Shown here piece by piece: positions 1 through 6,902 of a stretch of 10,000 nucleotides of DNA. The stretch is from assembly GCF_020217005.1 (NCBI RefSeq), contig NZ_JAIWOI010000118.1:1-10000 (forward strand), given 5' to 3'. Positions within the stretch are counted from its first letter, which is position 1. Each line of letters opens with the position of its first letter. The position numbers and the translations under genes were made by a program. Source of the stretch: Rheinheimera sp. (lineage in GTDB: Bacteria > Pseudomonadota > Gammaproteobacteria > Enterobacterales > Alteromonadaceae). Under the pieces are notes generated by a model. The model worked only from the letters and a program-made list of their open reading frames with translations. It did no database searches and was not told the origin of the DNA.

Positions 1-815
1 CTTTTCACGCCGGAGAAATCAACGCCTCAACGGATTTTGAAGCGGCACTAGCTAAGGTTGATGTGGTGATACATACCGCAGCCAGAGTACATATGATGGA
101 TGAACAATCGGCCGATCCACTGGACGAGTTTCGTCAGGTCAATACCTTTGGCACCCTGAAGCTGGCCACCCAGGCAGCCAAAGCCGGCGTCAAACGTTTT
201 ATTTTTATCAGCTCAGTTAAAGTGAATGGCGAGCGCTCAGACTACAAAATGTTCCGGCATGATGATCAACCCGCACCGGAAGATGCTTACAGCCAGTCCA
301 AGGCTGAAGCTGAAGCTGGCTTACAACAGCTGGCAAAAGATACCGGTTTAGAAGTGGTTATTATCAGACCACCTTTGGTTTATGGTCCGGGAGTAAAAGC
401 CAACTTTGCCTCCATACTGAAACTGGCGCAAAAGAATTTGCCACTGCCATTCGGCGCCATTCATAACAAACGTAGTATGGTGGCTTTGGATAATCTGACT
501 GATTTGATCATCACCTGTATCTCCCACCCTGCTGCTGCAGATCAAATTTTTATGGTCAGTGATGACAGAGATTTGTCCACGACTGAACTGCTGCAGATGC
601 TGACAGAAGCAGCAGGCAAAAAACCACGATTATTGGCTGTGCCGCAAAATTATCTGATCGCTATAGCCACCTTGTTTGGCAAAAAAACTATAGCAAACAG
701 ACTCTGTGGTTCTTTGCAGGTGGATATCAGCCACACCAGAAAAGTTTTAGGCTGGACACCGCCTTTAAGTGTTGAAGAAGGCATTAAGCGCTGTTTTGTG
801 CCAGATGTTGCATAA
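1..815 (+). CDS. NAD-dependent epimerase/reductase of nucleotide sugars, extended SDR (5' partial; WbpV/WreQ-like)
   Basis: Nucleotide-sugar epimerase/reductase of the extended short-chain dehydrogenase family, cytoplasmic. The frame is open to the left edge (first full codon at base 3), so the gene starts outside the window. About 270 C-terminal residues are visible. The missing N-terminus should carry the glycine-rich NAD-binding loop. Visible landmarks are VIHTAARVH (strand 4 region), FISSVKVNG with the active-site serine region, the catalytic YSQSK (YxxxK), RPPLVYGPG, and SMVALDNLTDLI, typical of GalE-like enzymes in O-antigen loci. The next gene is an initiating sugar-phosphate transferase. 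The same pairing is known for WreQ-WreU and WbpV-WbpL, where the SDR enzyme reduces a UDP-4-keto-6-deoxy-HexNAc to UDP-QuiNAc or a related sugar. A C4 reductase role is therefore an inference; a plain UDP-hexose or UDP-HexNAc 4-epimerase is the alternative. Family is sure, substrate is not. Confidence 0.9.
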   Translation, partial: FHAGEINASTDFEAALAKVDVVIHTAARVHMMDEQSADPLDEFRQVNTFGTLKLATQAAKAGVKRFIFISSVKVNGERSDYKMFRHDDQPAPEDAYSQSKAEAEAGLQQLAKDTGLEVVIIRPPLVYGPGVKANFASILKLAQKNLPLPFGAIHNKRSMVALDNLTDLIITCISHPAAADQIFMVSDDRDLSTTELLQMLTEAAGKKPRLLAVPQNYLIAIATLFGKKTIANRLCGSLQVDISHTRKVLGWTPPLSVEEGIKRCFVPDVA

Positions 816-877
816 GTCGCCATTTACTTTTACAGATAATATTTCACTGCGCCAAGCCTTAAGAACTGCCAGTGACT

Positions 878-882
878 GAGGA
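878..882 (+). promoter_or_regulatory. Ribosome binding site GAGGA deciding a TTG start
   Basis: GAGGA lies 7 nt before the TTG at 890. An in-frame TAA at 884-886 excludes any earlier start, and the first in-frame ATG (near 1058) falls after the conserved QTRVG motif, so TTG is the only start that fits. Confidence 0.7.
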
Positions 883-889
883 TTAAACC

Positions 890-1441
890 TTGTTAAGATT
901 TTTTGATGTACTGTTTTCGTTGTGCGGTTTTGTTGTTGCTTCGCCCCTGCTGCTGCTGTTGCTACTGATTGGTTACTTTGATACAGGTTCACCATTATTT
1001 TTACAAACCCGTGTGGGCCGCCATAAAAAAGCTTTTACGCTGGTAAAATTCAGAACCATGAAAAAAGATACGGCCTCCGTTGCCAGTCATCTGGTGAATG
1101 CCAATGCCATTACACCTTTTGGTAGTTTTCTGAGAAAAACCAAACTGGACGAATTGCCCCAGCTGTGGAATGTGCTCAAAGGCGAAATGAGTCTGGTGGG
1201 ACCCAGACCTTGCTTGTTTAATCAGGAAGAGCTGATTGCAGAGCGCGAGCTAAGGCAGATTTTTGCGCATCGCCCTGGTATTACAGGCCTGGCTCAGGTA
1301 AATGAAATCGACATGTCAACGCCTGTGTTACTGGCGGAAACAGACAAACAAATGCTGGAAGAGCTGACTTTGAAACACTACTTTACCTATATACTGCAAA
1401 CAGCAACAGGTAAAGGTGCCGGAGATAGAGTTAAAAGATAA
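890..1441 (+). CDS. Initiating sugar-phosphate transferase, PglC/WreU-like monotopic phosphoglycosyltransferase
   Basis: Small (183 aa) polyprenyl-phosphate sugar-1-phosphate transferase of the bacterial sugar transferase family. It moves a sugar-1-phosphate from a UDP-sugar to undecaprenyl phosphate at the inner face of the cytoplasmic membrane, the first step of repeat-unit assembly. Residues 5-29 form one hydrophobic segment with an internal Ser18-Pro19, matching the helix-break-helix re-entrant anchor of PglC. Then come QTRVG (39-43), KFRTM (53-57), the Asp87-Glu88 catalytic dyad in TKLDELPQLWN, SLVGPRP (101-107), RPGITGLAQV (128-137) and a terminal GKGAGDRVK. The size is normal for the short PglC-type class, which lacks the extra N-terminal membrane domain of WcaJ/WbaP. 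It begins with TTG. It lies 74 bp after the epimerase/reductase gene, which probably supplies its substrate. UDP-QuiNAc or a similar 6-deoxy-HexNAc donor is inferred from that neighbour only. Confidence 0.93.
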   Translation: MLRFFDVLFSLCGFVVASPLLLLLLLIGYFDTGSPLFLQTRVGRHKKAFTLVKFRTMKKDTASVASHLVNANAITPFGSFLRKTKLDELPQLWNVLKGEMSLVGPRPCLFNQEELIAERELRQIFAHRPGITGLAQVNEIDMSTPVLLAETDKQMLEELTLKHYFTYILQTATGKGAGDRVKR

Positions 1442-1446
1442 GCCTC

Positions 1447-1484
1447 AAAAAAGCGGCATTCCTTAGATGCCGCTCTGCGTTTTT
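1447..1484. terminator. Bidirectional rho-independent terminator between convergent genes
   Basis: A perfect 8-bp stem, AGCGGCAT (1452-1459) with ATGCCGCT (1467-1474), encloses a 7-nt loop. Six A residues (1447-1452) sit on the left and five T residues (1480-1484) on the right. Read on the minus strand, the stem is followed directly by a U-run, a classic terminator for the long operon. Read on the plus strand, five bases separate the stem from the U-run, so termination there may be weaker. It lies between the ends of the transferase and acyltransferase genes. Confidence 0.85.
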
Positions 1485-1523
1485 ACAAAACTACTTGTTC
1501 AAATATTATCTCAAAAATGCATA

Positions 1524-3437
1524 TTACTTCAGACGCTCAGCCAGCTCCTGCATACCTTGGCCTGACAGAAACAGTTCGGCAGCGGCTTCAGCACCATAAA
1601 TACTGATATGCCCTCCATCGGCGCTGTAAGGGATTTTTTCGCTGGTGCTATCCCCTATAAACAACTGTTGCCTGCTGATCATCACAACATTACTGAACTG
1701 GGCTGCGAGCTGTTCTAATTGCTGATGCGCCTGCACAGCACTTTCATCAGCAGTGGTAGCTACAGTGCTGATATCAAAGGGACGGTGTAGAAATACAGAT
1801 CGAACATAAAGTGCATTCACATTTTTATCGTATCGTTTTGGGCTTGGCATGATGACAACCTGCTTCACTTCTGAAGCTAACCATTTGATCAGCTCTTTTA
1901 CAGCATCCATGTCGTTTTCGTTAAATACCGTTGCCCAATCGCCACCTAACACCACCAAATCATAGTCTTTTGCATGTGTTTTCAGAAAGGCTCTGTTCAT
2001 CAAACATTGCTGATAGGCTGAACTGGATTTTGGTCCGGAAAAACCTTCACCGGAGGAAGGAAAACACCAGTTAGTTGTGACTGAGTTCACTTCGAGGGCA
2101 AGAAGATCTGCCACTTTATGCCAAAAAGGTTCGTATTGACCTGCAAAGGAATCACCAAAAAGTAATGCCTTTTTGTCAGCGCCTTCGCGACCTATGAGGC
2201 ACTGCTGGCCTTTTTCTCCAACTTCTAATGATGACAAAGTATCCACGGAGTAAAAACACCAGCCGTTGTCGATACGGGGAAAGCTGGTAATTTCGGGGGC
2301 CAACACATTTTCATAACGTGATGTGTAGCCGTTTGTTAAATGTCCGCCAATACCAAACAACATAATCAACGCTGAGCCCAGTAGTGCCATTGAAAATATA
2401 GCGGTTCGGCCGATACGTTGTTTATTTCTGAACGGCTGTTCAACAAAACGCCAGCTGATATAGGCCATAGCAAATGTTAACAAGACCAGAGACAGGGTAT
2501 GAAACGCATTTAGTTCGCCATCAAACCTTTGCTTTAACAGGGCAAAAATCGGCTGGTGCCATAAATAAGCACTGTAACTGACTAAACCTATGGCAACCAG
2601 TAGCTTGCTGCCGAGCACTTTCCCTATATGAGTATCAGCTGTACAAAACAGAATAATCAGGCAGGTGCCAACCACAGGCATCAAGGTATAAAAACTTGGA
2701 AAAGGTGTGTGTTTATCAAAGCTAAACAAGCTGATAGCAATCAAAACAACACCGAGGTAACAAAGTAGCTGCCTGAACTTAAGCCCTAATTCGGCTCCTG
2801 CGCTTTTATACATAAAAAAGGCAGTCAAGGACCCAAAAGCCAGCTCCCACCAGCGAAATGGCAGCAGATAAAACGCTGCTGAAGGAGCATTAGAACTGGC
2901 CCAGTGCGCAAGTAAAAGACTGGCAACAGCAAAAATAGTAAGCACTGTGACACAAGCCTTCAGACCAAAACGCCATAGTACTATCAAAAGCAGCGGCAGA
3001 ATGACGTAAAACTGCTCTTCTACCGCCAGACTCCAGGTGTGCAACATCGGCTTAAGTTCTGTTGCCACGTCAAAATAACCACTCTCTTTCCAGAACAGCA
3101 GGTTTGATGAGAACACTGAAATAGCAGAATAACTTTGCGCAAAATCAAGCATATCTGCAGGTATTAACCAAAACCAGGCAAAAGGAATTGAAACAAGCAT
3201 AACCAGAAAGAGTGCCGGAAGTATTCTTCTGGCACGACGCTCATAAAAGGTAAGAATGGAGAACTTATCTGAATTAATTTCGTTGATTAAAATGGAGGTG
3301 ATCAAATAACCGCTGATCACAAAAAATATATCGACACCAACAAAGCCACCGCTAAAAAGCGAAAAACCCGCATGAAAAAAAATAACCGGAATGACGGCTA
3401 AGGCTCTTAAACCGTCCACTTCTCTTCTGTATATCAT
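1524..3437 (-). CDS. AT3-SGNH membrane O-acyltransferase (OafA-like), polysaccharide O-acetylation
   Basis: Inner-membrane acyltransferase that passes an acyl group, usually acetyl, across the membrane to sugar hydroxyls; 637 aa with the start used here. The N-terminal acyltransferase-3 domain (about 1-370) has roughly ten membrane segments, the R-x10-H motif (Arg11, His22), an Arg-rich ERRARR (66-71) and WSLAVEEQF (135-143). The C-terminal SGNH domain (about 385-637) has the nucleophile motif GDS (428-430) and the Asp607/His610 pair in DGGHIS, plus four Cys (394, 413, 458, 478), consistent with a periplasmic domain. The block III position reads GGDW. An ATG at 3461 would add 8 residues. The 3437 start is preferred because GGAG lies 6 nt upstream (3444-3447) and the conserved family N-terminus (YRREVDGLRA) begins at residue 3. 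It is the last gene of the minus-strand operon and the only one with a sizeable leader. Acetyl as donor group and O-antigen as target are inferred. Confidence 0.93.
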   Translation of the reverse strand: MIYRREVDGLRALAVIPVIFFHAGFSLFSGGFVGVDIFFVISGYLITSILINEINSDKFSILTFYERRARRILPALFLVMLVSIPFAWFWLIPADMLDFAQSYSAISVFSSNLLFWKESGYFDVATELKPMLHTWSLAVEEQFYVILPLLLIVLWRFGLKACVTVLTIFAVASLLLAHWASSNAPSAAFYLLPFRWWELAFGSLTAFFMYKSAGAELGLKFRQLLCYLGVVLIAISLFSFDKHTPFPSFYTLMPVVGTCLIILFCTADTHIGKVLGSKLLVAIGLVSYSAYLWHQPIFALLKQRFDGELNAFHTLSLVLLTFAMAYISWRFVEQPFRNKQRIGRTAIFSMALLGSALIMLFGIGGHLTNGYTSRYENVLAPEITSFPRIDNGWCFYSVDTLSSLEVGEKGQQCLIGREGADKKALLFGDSFAGQYEPFWHKVADLLALEVNSVTTNWCFPSSGEGFSGPKSSSAYQQCLMNRAFLKTHAKDYDLVVLGGDWATVFNENDMDAVKELIKWLASEVKQVVIMPSPKRYDKNVNALYVRSVFLHRPFDISTVATTADESAVQAHQQLEQLAAQFSNVVMISRQQLFIGDSTSEKIPYSADGGHISIYGAEAAAELFLSGQGMQELAERLK

Positions 3438-3458
3438 TTGAGACTCCAATCCCAGGAA

Positions 3459-3483
3459 CATTCCATTCCATTACATTGCATTC
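3459..3483. repeat. Pentanucleotide tandem repeat, five CATTN units
   Basis: Five consecutive 5-bp units of the form CATTN, with last bases C, C, A, G, C (plus strand). On the minus strand every unit contains an ATG, so potential starts occur in all three frames just ahead of the acyltransferase gene. The true start (3437) lies 21 bp downstream. One unit overlaps the alternative ATG at 3461, and the last unit overlaps the neighbouring hairpin arm. Three of the five units are identical. A chance origin is possible at this length. Confidence 0.6.
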
Positions 3484-3517
3484 AGAACAGGTTTAGAAAA
3501 CAGCCGCCTGTTCCGAA
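3481..3517 (-). other. Hairpin in the leader of the acyltransferase gene
   Basis: The arms TTCAGAACAGG (3481-3491) and CCTGTTCCGAA (3507-3517) form an 11-bp stem with a 15-nt loop. The single non-Watson-Crick position is an A/C mismatch in plus-strand RNA but a U-G wobble in minus-strand RNA, so the helix is continuous in the operon transcript. No U-run follows, so it is not a standard terminator. A rival short hairpin (AACAG/CTGTT, 3499-3503 with 3508-3512) shares the 3507-3513 arm and is followed by four U in the minus transcript. It lies 12 nt after the stop of the upstream glycosyltransferase gene. A role in RNA stability or partial attenuation is inference. Confidence 0.5.
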
Positions 3518-3529
3518 CACATTACCGCT

Positions 3530-4639
3530 TTACTTTACAAGCTCACTGTACAATTGGTGATAATTGATTGCCGCTTTTTGCATAGAATATTCAGAGTGAA
3601 CTCTGTTACTGGCAAGTGCACCTAAAGCTTGCCTAGCAGCGCTATCCATATCGAATAAATGAGCTAACGCGTCACGGAGCGAATTGACATTAGCGTCACA
3701 CAAAATAACTGTGTCTGCAGCCAGCAAAGCTGCATCTCCAACCTTGGTCGCAATACAGCTCAACCCAACCGCCATAGCTTCGGCTAAAGCGTTTGGGAAG
3801 CCCTCAGTTCTAGATGGCATTACAAAAGCGTCAAAAGCAGACAACCAAGCAGAGACATTCGACTGCTCCCCCGCGAGAATAATACGATCCGTTAACCCTG
3901 CCAGCTCAATTTTGGATTTAAGTTCCTGATTATTAGCATCACAATAACGACCGACCAGTATTAATTTCCACTCTGCTGTTTTATGCTGCGCTAAAGCTTC
4001 AATAAGAATGTCTTGACCTTTATCCTGGTGGTAACGACCGACTGCTCCTAAAACGAGTTCAGAAGATAATCCCAGTCTACTTCGGATTGAATCCCGCTCT
4101 TCAGCATTAAATTGCAGACTCTCAAAATTATAGCCGTTAGGTATAGCAATTAGTTTCTGTAGGTTATAGCCATAAGCGATATGTTTAACTTTGGCAGCTG
4201 CAGCGACACAAGTAATACGATCCGGAACAAAGGATGATAAACAAGCACAACATTTCATCACAAAGTAAGTAAATTTGTTCCCAGCCGGAACTTCGGTACA
4301 CCGTATCGACCATATCAAAGGAATGCGAGGCATTGCCAGTTTGACGAGAGCGGTAAGCAAATCTGCATGATACATCCAGCTTTGTACCAGATCAGGCTTA
4401 ATCCGGAGCAACTCTTGCCTTAACAACCAACAAGCTCGAAACATGTCAAGGCCACTCTTCATCCCCAAAGCAACGATGTTAACTCCCGCTGATTTAAACG
4501 CATCAGTTAAAGAGCCTTCAGTAGTAAGGCTTATAACTGTCACTTTGTCATAACGTTTAAGCTGCTCTTTACATAACCTAAGCAAAAACAGCTCAGCTCC
4601 ACTTGGTTCTAATCCAATAATTACATGTACTAAATTCAT
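3530..4639 (-). CDS. GT4-family glycosyltransferase (GT-B fold, EX7E)
   Basis: Retaining glycosyltransferase of family GT4, 369 aa, cytoplasmic and probably membrane-associated. It should add one sugar to the lipid-linked repeat unit. The N-terminal Rossmann domain carries a glycine loop of the acceptor side (PSGAE, 12-16). The C-terminal donor domain starts near residue 195 with GAVGRYHQDKGQD (198-210), holding the R and K that usually contact the donor phosphates. The EX7E pair is Glu279 and Glu287 in EGFPNALAE. The length is normal. The start ATG (4637-4639) overlaps the stop of the preceding gene as ATGA, a 4-bp overlap that implies translational coupling. The sugar and linkage cannot be told from sequence alone; a rhamnosyltransferase is possible because rmlD is in the same operon, but nothing here proves it. 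Confidence 0.92.
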   Translation of the reverse strand: MNLVHVIIGLEPSGAELFLLRLCKEQLKRYDKVTVISLTTEGSLTDAFKSAGVNIVALGMKSGLDMFRACWLLRQELLRIKPDLVQSWMYHADLLTALVKLAMPRIPLIWSIRCTEVPAGNKFTYFVMKCCACLSSFVPDRITCVAAAAKVKHIAYGYNLQKLIAIPNGYNFESLQFNAEERDSIRSRLGLSSELVLGAVGRYHQDKGQDILIEALAQHKTAEWKLILVGRYCDANNQELKSKIELAGLTDRIILAGEQSNVSAWLSAFDAFVMPSRTEGFPNALAEAMAVGLSCIATKVGDAALLAADTVILCDANVNSLRDALAHLFDMDSAARQALGALASNRVHSEYSMQKAAINYHQLYSELVK

Positions 4640-5661
4640 TCTTTAACCGCATTAGAGACTTTAGAAAGTACCGACAGCCATTTTTGATTGCAGGCTGCTA
4701 GACTGTATTCTTTCTCTGCCAACAAACGACCTCTTTGGCCACACTGATCCCGTAAGACCTCATCCTCAATCATTTGACAAAGTAATTCCGACCAACCAGA
4801 CAGTTCATTCACACCTAATCCCACCTTGGATACAGATAAAATCTCTGAGTTCATTCCCACATCTGATACAACCACTGGGACACGGCATGCCATATATAAC
4901 AGCATTTTGTAACTACATTTACCTCTGGTCCATTCATTGTCTGCGAGCGGCATCAGACCAATAGACATATCCTGAATCGTCTCGACTTCGTTGTCAGGAG
5001 TCCATTGAGTAAAAGTCCATTGTTCTGGTTCTAGCAATTTAAATTCCGGTCTCTTATCTGAAACAATAGATAATTTCCAGTCTGTTTTTTTATCGAGCAC
5101 TTTCTTCAGCTCTGCTTCAATAGCATAAAGATAATCAAAACCGCTGGAACTTCCTGACCACCCCATATATAAGAATGCAGGCTTAACAACCGAAGGTTTG
5201 AACCTGTTGGTGTCCACGGCAGTCGGGATCACCGAAATATTTTTGCTGTATTGGCTGAAATACTTGGCCAAAAACTGGTTTCCACAGACAATATGACTTG
5301 CTTGTAAGGCCAATGCTTTAGCTGCCTTTCCATTTCTGTACATAAAAATAGCGTCATCCACGTCGAGGACAACAGGTGCTTTAATGCAAGCCTCCACAGT
5401 GTATAACGTCGAAATAAGTTCCCGCTGAATAACCACGACGTCTGCTGAATTAATTACCTTTATCTGACGAACTCTGTGAACTAATTCACCGACAAGCCAA
5501 AACAAACGCTTCAGCAAGCCAACGGGCGGATAAGCTGATACTTTTGCATTTAGCTGTTCAAAAACATAACCGGCTTGCTGCCAGCCGCCGGCATATTGAG
5601 AAATACGAAATCTGGTACTTGGTATATTTTTACCTTGGGTAAGAGCAATTATCTTTTTCAT
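4636..5661 (-). CDS. Glycosyltransferase, GT4-like GT-B fold, atypical donor-site motif
   Basis: Glycosyltransferase of 341 aa with a two-Rossmann GT-B architecture. The N-terminal half begins with MKKIIALTQ and a PSTRFRI acceptor-loop region (14-20), followed by an acidic VLDVDDAIF (98-106). The linker is IPTAVDTNRF (145-154), and the donor half opens with FLYMGWSGS (163-171). Where classical GT4 enzymes show EX7E, this protein has WTRGKCSYKMLLYMA (244-258) followed by PVVVSDVGMNSEI, a lysine-rich variant seen in a subgroup of GT4-like enzymes, so the first Glu is not evident. It probably adds one sugar of the repeat unit; donor and linkage are unknown. The start ATG overlaps the wzy-like stop by one base (TGATG), and its own stop overlaps the next gene by 4 bp. 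Both contacts place it firmly inside the operon. Confidence 0.87.
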   Translation of the reverse strand: MKKIIALTQGKNIPSTRFRISQYAGGWQQAGYVFEQLNAKVSAYPPVGLLKRLFWLVGELVHRVRQIKVINSADVVVIQRELISTLYTVEACIKAPVVLDVDDAIFMYRNGKAAKALALQASHIVCGNQFLAKYFSQYSKNISVIPTAVDTNRFKPSVVKPAFLYMGWSGSSSGFDYLYAIEAELKKVLDKKTDWKLSIVSDKRPEFKLLEPEQWTFTQWTPDNEVETIQDMSIGLMPLADNEWTRGKCSYKMLLYMACRVPVVVSDVGMNSEILSVSKVGLGVNELSGWSELLCQMIEDEVLRDQCGQRGRLLAEKEYSLAACNQKWLSVLSKVSNAVKE

Positions 5662-6902
5662 CAGGCGATTCCGTGCTCTCTGTTTTTAAGGGCGTAATAG
5701 TAGTTTGACAGGACAATAATCAGTGGGAAAATAAAGACAAACCTCAAGGCAACAAACAATGGATATCCAAGGTCGGATAAAATCACAAAAATAAACAGCA
5801 GAATAGCAACAGTTTTTAGTTTCAAATTACTATAGAAAAAGCCAAAAACTAAAATAAGAACCAGCAGATAGCCTAAGAATCCAGCCCTAAGTACATATTC
5901 AGATAACAGGTTATCACCAAAAGCTAAGCTAGGATGATCTGTGAACCCCACCCCTACAAAAGGTGAATTGAATACATATTCATAGCTTCCGGCTAATCGG
6001 CTATCCAGCGTAAATCGTGCAAGCAGACCGTTATTCTTGCTTGACGCTACCGTAATAAAGCTATCCCATGCAAAAGACAACACGGTAGTAATTACGTCAA
6101 TGTTAATACTGACTAAGGCAACTAATACAATTAAACTAATTAACCAGCCCCAGACTCCGAATGCCTTAAACATAGAGAACAAATAAATCAGTAACATAAC
6201 AACAAATAAAATAAAGCCAGTGTTGGAGAGCAATAAGACCAAAAACACAGAAAATGAAATACTGGCAAGAAAAAGTGAATATCGAATAGCTTTAGAGTCA
6301 GCGATTCGCGCAAAAATGAACAAAATTAATGCAATAAGAAAATATGCAAAACCTGCCACAGAATGCGTTGCAAACATCAACACAGGTTTTTTGGCCCAGT
6401 TCATCATAAAATCAAAAAGGTCAGGAAACATCTGATAATAGGATTCCTGAAATGCAATAAAAGGTTTAAAGTCGAAAACTACTAAAAAACAAGAGATAAG
6501 TAAGATAATAATCAAGAATATGACGACTCTGCGTTGAGCTTTGGTAAAAACAACAGACTTTATATTGATTGAACACACTGATAAAAAAGTTACATAAGGT
6601 ACCACTGCTCCCAATGTTATTTGGCTAAATGGAGAGAGTATTGTCATTACCGCAAGCAACAACATAAAGGCAAGAGATATAGCAAATAATGTGAGTGAAA
6701 GTCTCAAACTTCCGATCATAATACCAGCAAAAAACACTATCAAAGCAATCAGATTACCAATCAACGACAAATGAGGATTGATGACACCATTGATTGAAGT
6801 CGGGAAAAAAAGAGCGATCAGTAAAGGAATTATAATAAACCAACCTGAGAATTCGCTCTGAGTCTTAGTCGTATAGTGTACGCTAGTTGCGGTATCCACC
6901 AT
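5661..6902 (-). CDS. wzy: Wzy-like O-antigen/polysaccharide polymerase
   Basis: Very hydrophobic protein of 413 aa with about 11-12 predicted membrane helices. Wzy proteins join lipid-linked repeat units into long chains on the periplasmic side. Two longer hydrophilic loops are visible, about 141-182 (FQESYYQMFPDLF onward) and about 275-335. The second holds RLAGSYEYVFNSPFVGVGF (302-320) followed by DHPS and DNLLSEYVLRAGFLG, the pattern of the O-antigen ligase/polymerase family. A ligase of the WaaL type has a similar build, but the position between glycosyltransferases and downstream of a flippase favours Wzy. The start is fixed by GGAGG 7 nt upstream (6910-6914), despite a 20-bp overlap with the GT2 gene. 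Base content is clearly lower than at the locus edges (18 G+C of 60 at 6181-6240), common for polymerase genes. Polymerases diverge quickly, so the symbol rests on topology, motif and context. Confidence 0.82.
   Translation of the reverse strand: MVDTATSVHYTTKTQSEFSGWFIIIPLLIALFFPTSINGVINPHLSLIGNLIALIVFFAGIMIGSLRLSLTLFAISLAFMLLLAVMTILSPFSQITLGAVVPYVTFLSVCSINIKSVVFTKAQRRVVIFLIIILLISCFLVVFDFKPFIAFQESYYQMFPDLFDFMMNWAKKPVLMFATHSVAGFAYFLIALILFIFARIADSKAIRYSLFLASISFSVFLVLLLSNTGFILFVVMLLIYLFSMFKAFGVWGWLISLIVLVALVSINIDVITTVLSFAWDSFITVASSKNNGLLARFTLDSRLAGSYEYVFNSPFVGVGFTDHPSLAFGDNLLSEYVLRAGFLGYLLVLILVFGFFYSNLKLKTVAILLFIFVILSDLGYPLFVALRFVFIFPLIIVLSNYYYALKNREHGIA

Noticed and set aside
63..65. GTG as start of the epimerase/reductase gene
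   Set aside because: The same frame is open back to base 3 and encodes plausible family sequence there (a GEI...DFEAAL...VDVVIHTAA run), so the gene begins outside the window.
844..875. Inverted repeat TCACTG/CAGTGA in the 74-bp gap before the initiating transferase
   Set aside because: Only 6 bp with a 20-nt loop and no U-run; within what chance would give in such a gap, so not listed as a feature.
765..995. Minus-strand open frame across the gap between the two plus-strand genes
   Set aside because: It is antisense to the end of the epimerase gene and the start of the transferase gene, with no family resemblance. Minus-strand frames at 348-545 and 9542-9775 are likewise shadows of real genes.
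3459..3461. ATG at 3461 as acyltransferase start
   Set aside because: It adds eight residues not typical of the family and lacks a clear ribosome site. The ATG at 3437 has GGAG at 6 nt and starts just before the conserved YRREVDGLRA.
6220..6435. Open frame on the plus strand inside the polymerase gene
   Set aside because: It is antisense to a clear membrane protein gene and has no ribosome site or recognisable family; the same holds for plus-strand frames at 3684-3929, 7558-7890 and 8808-9053.
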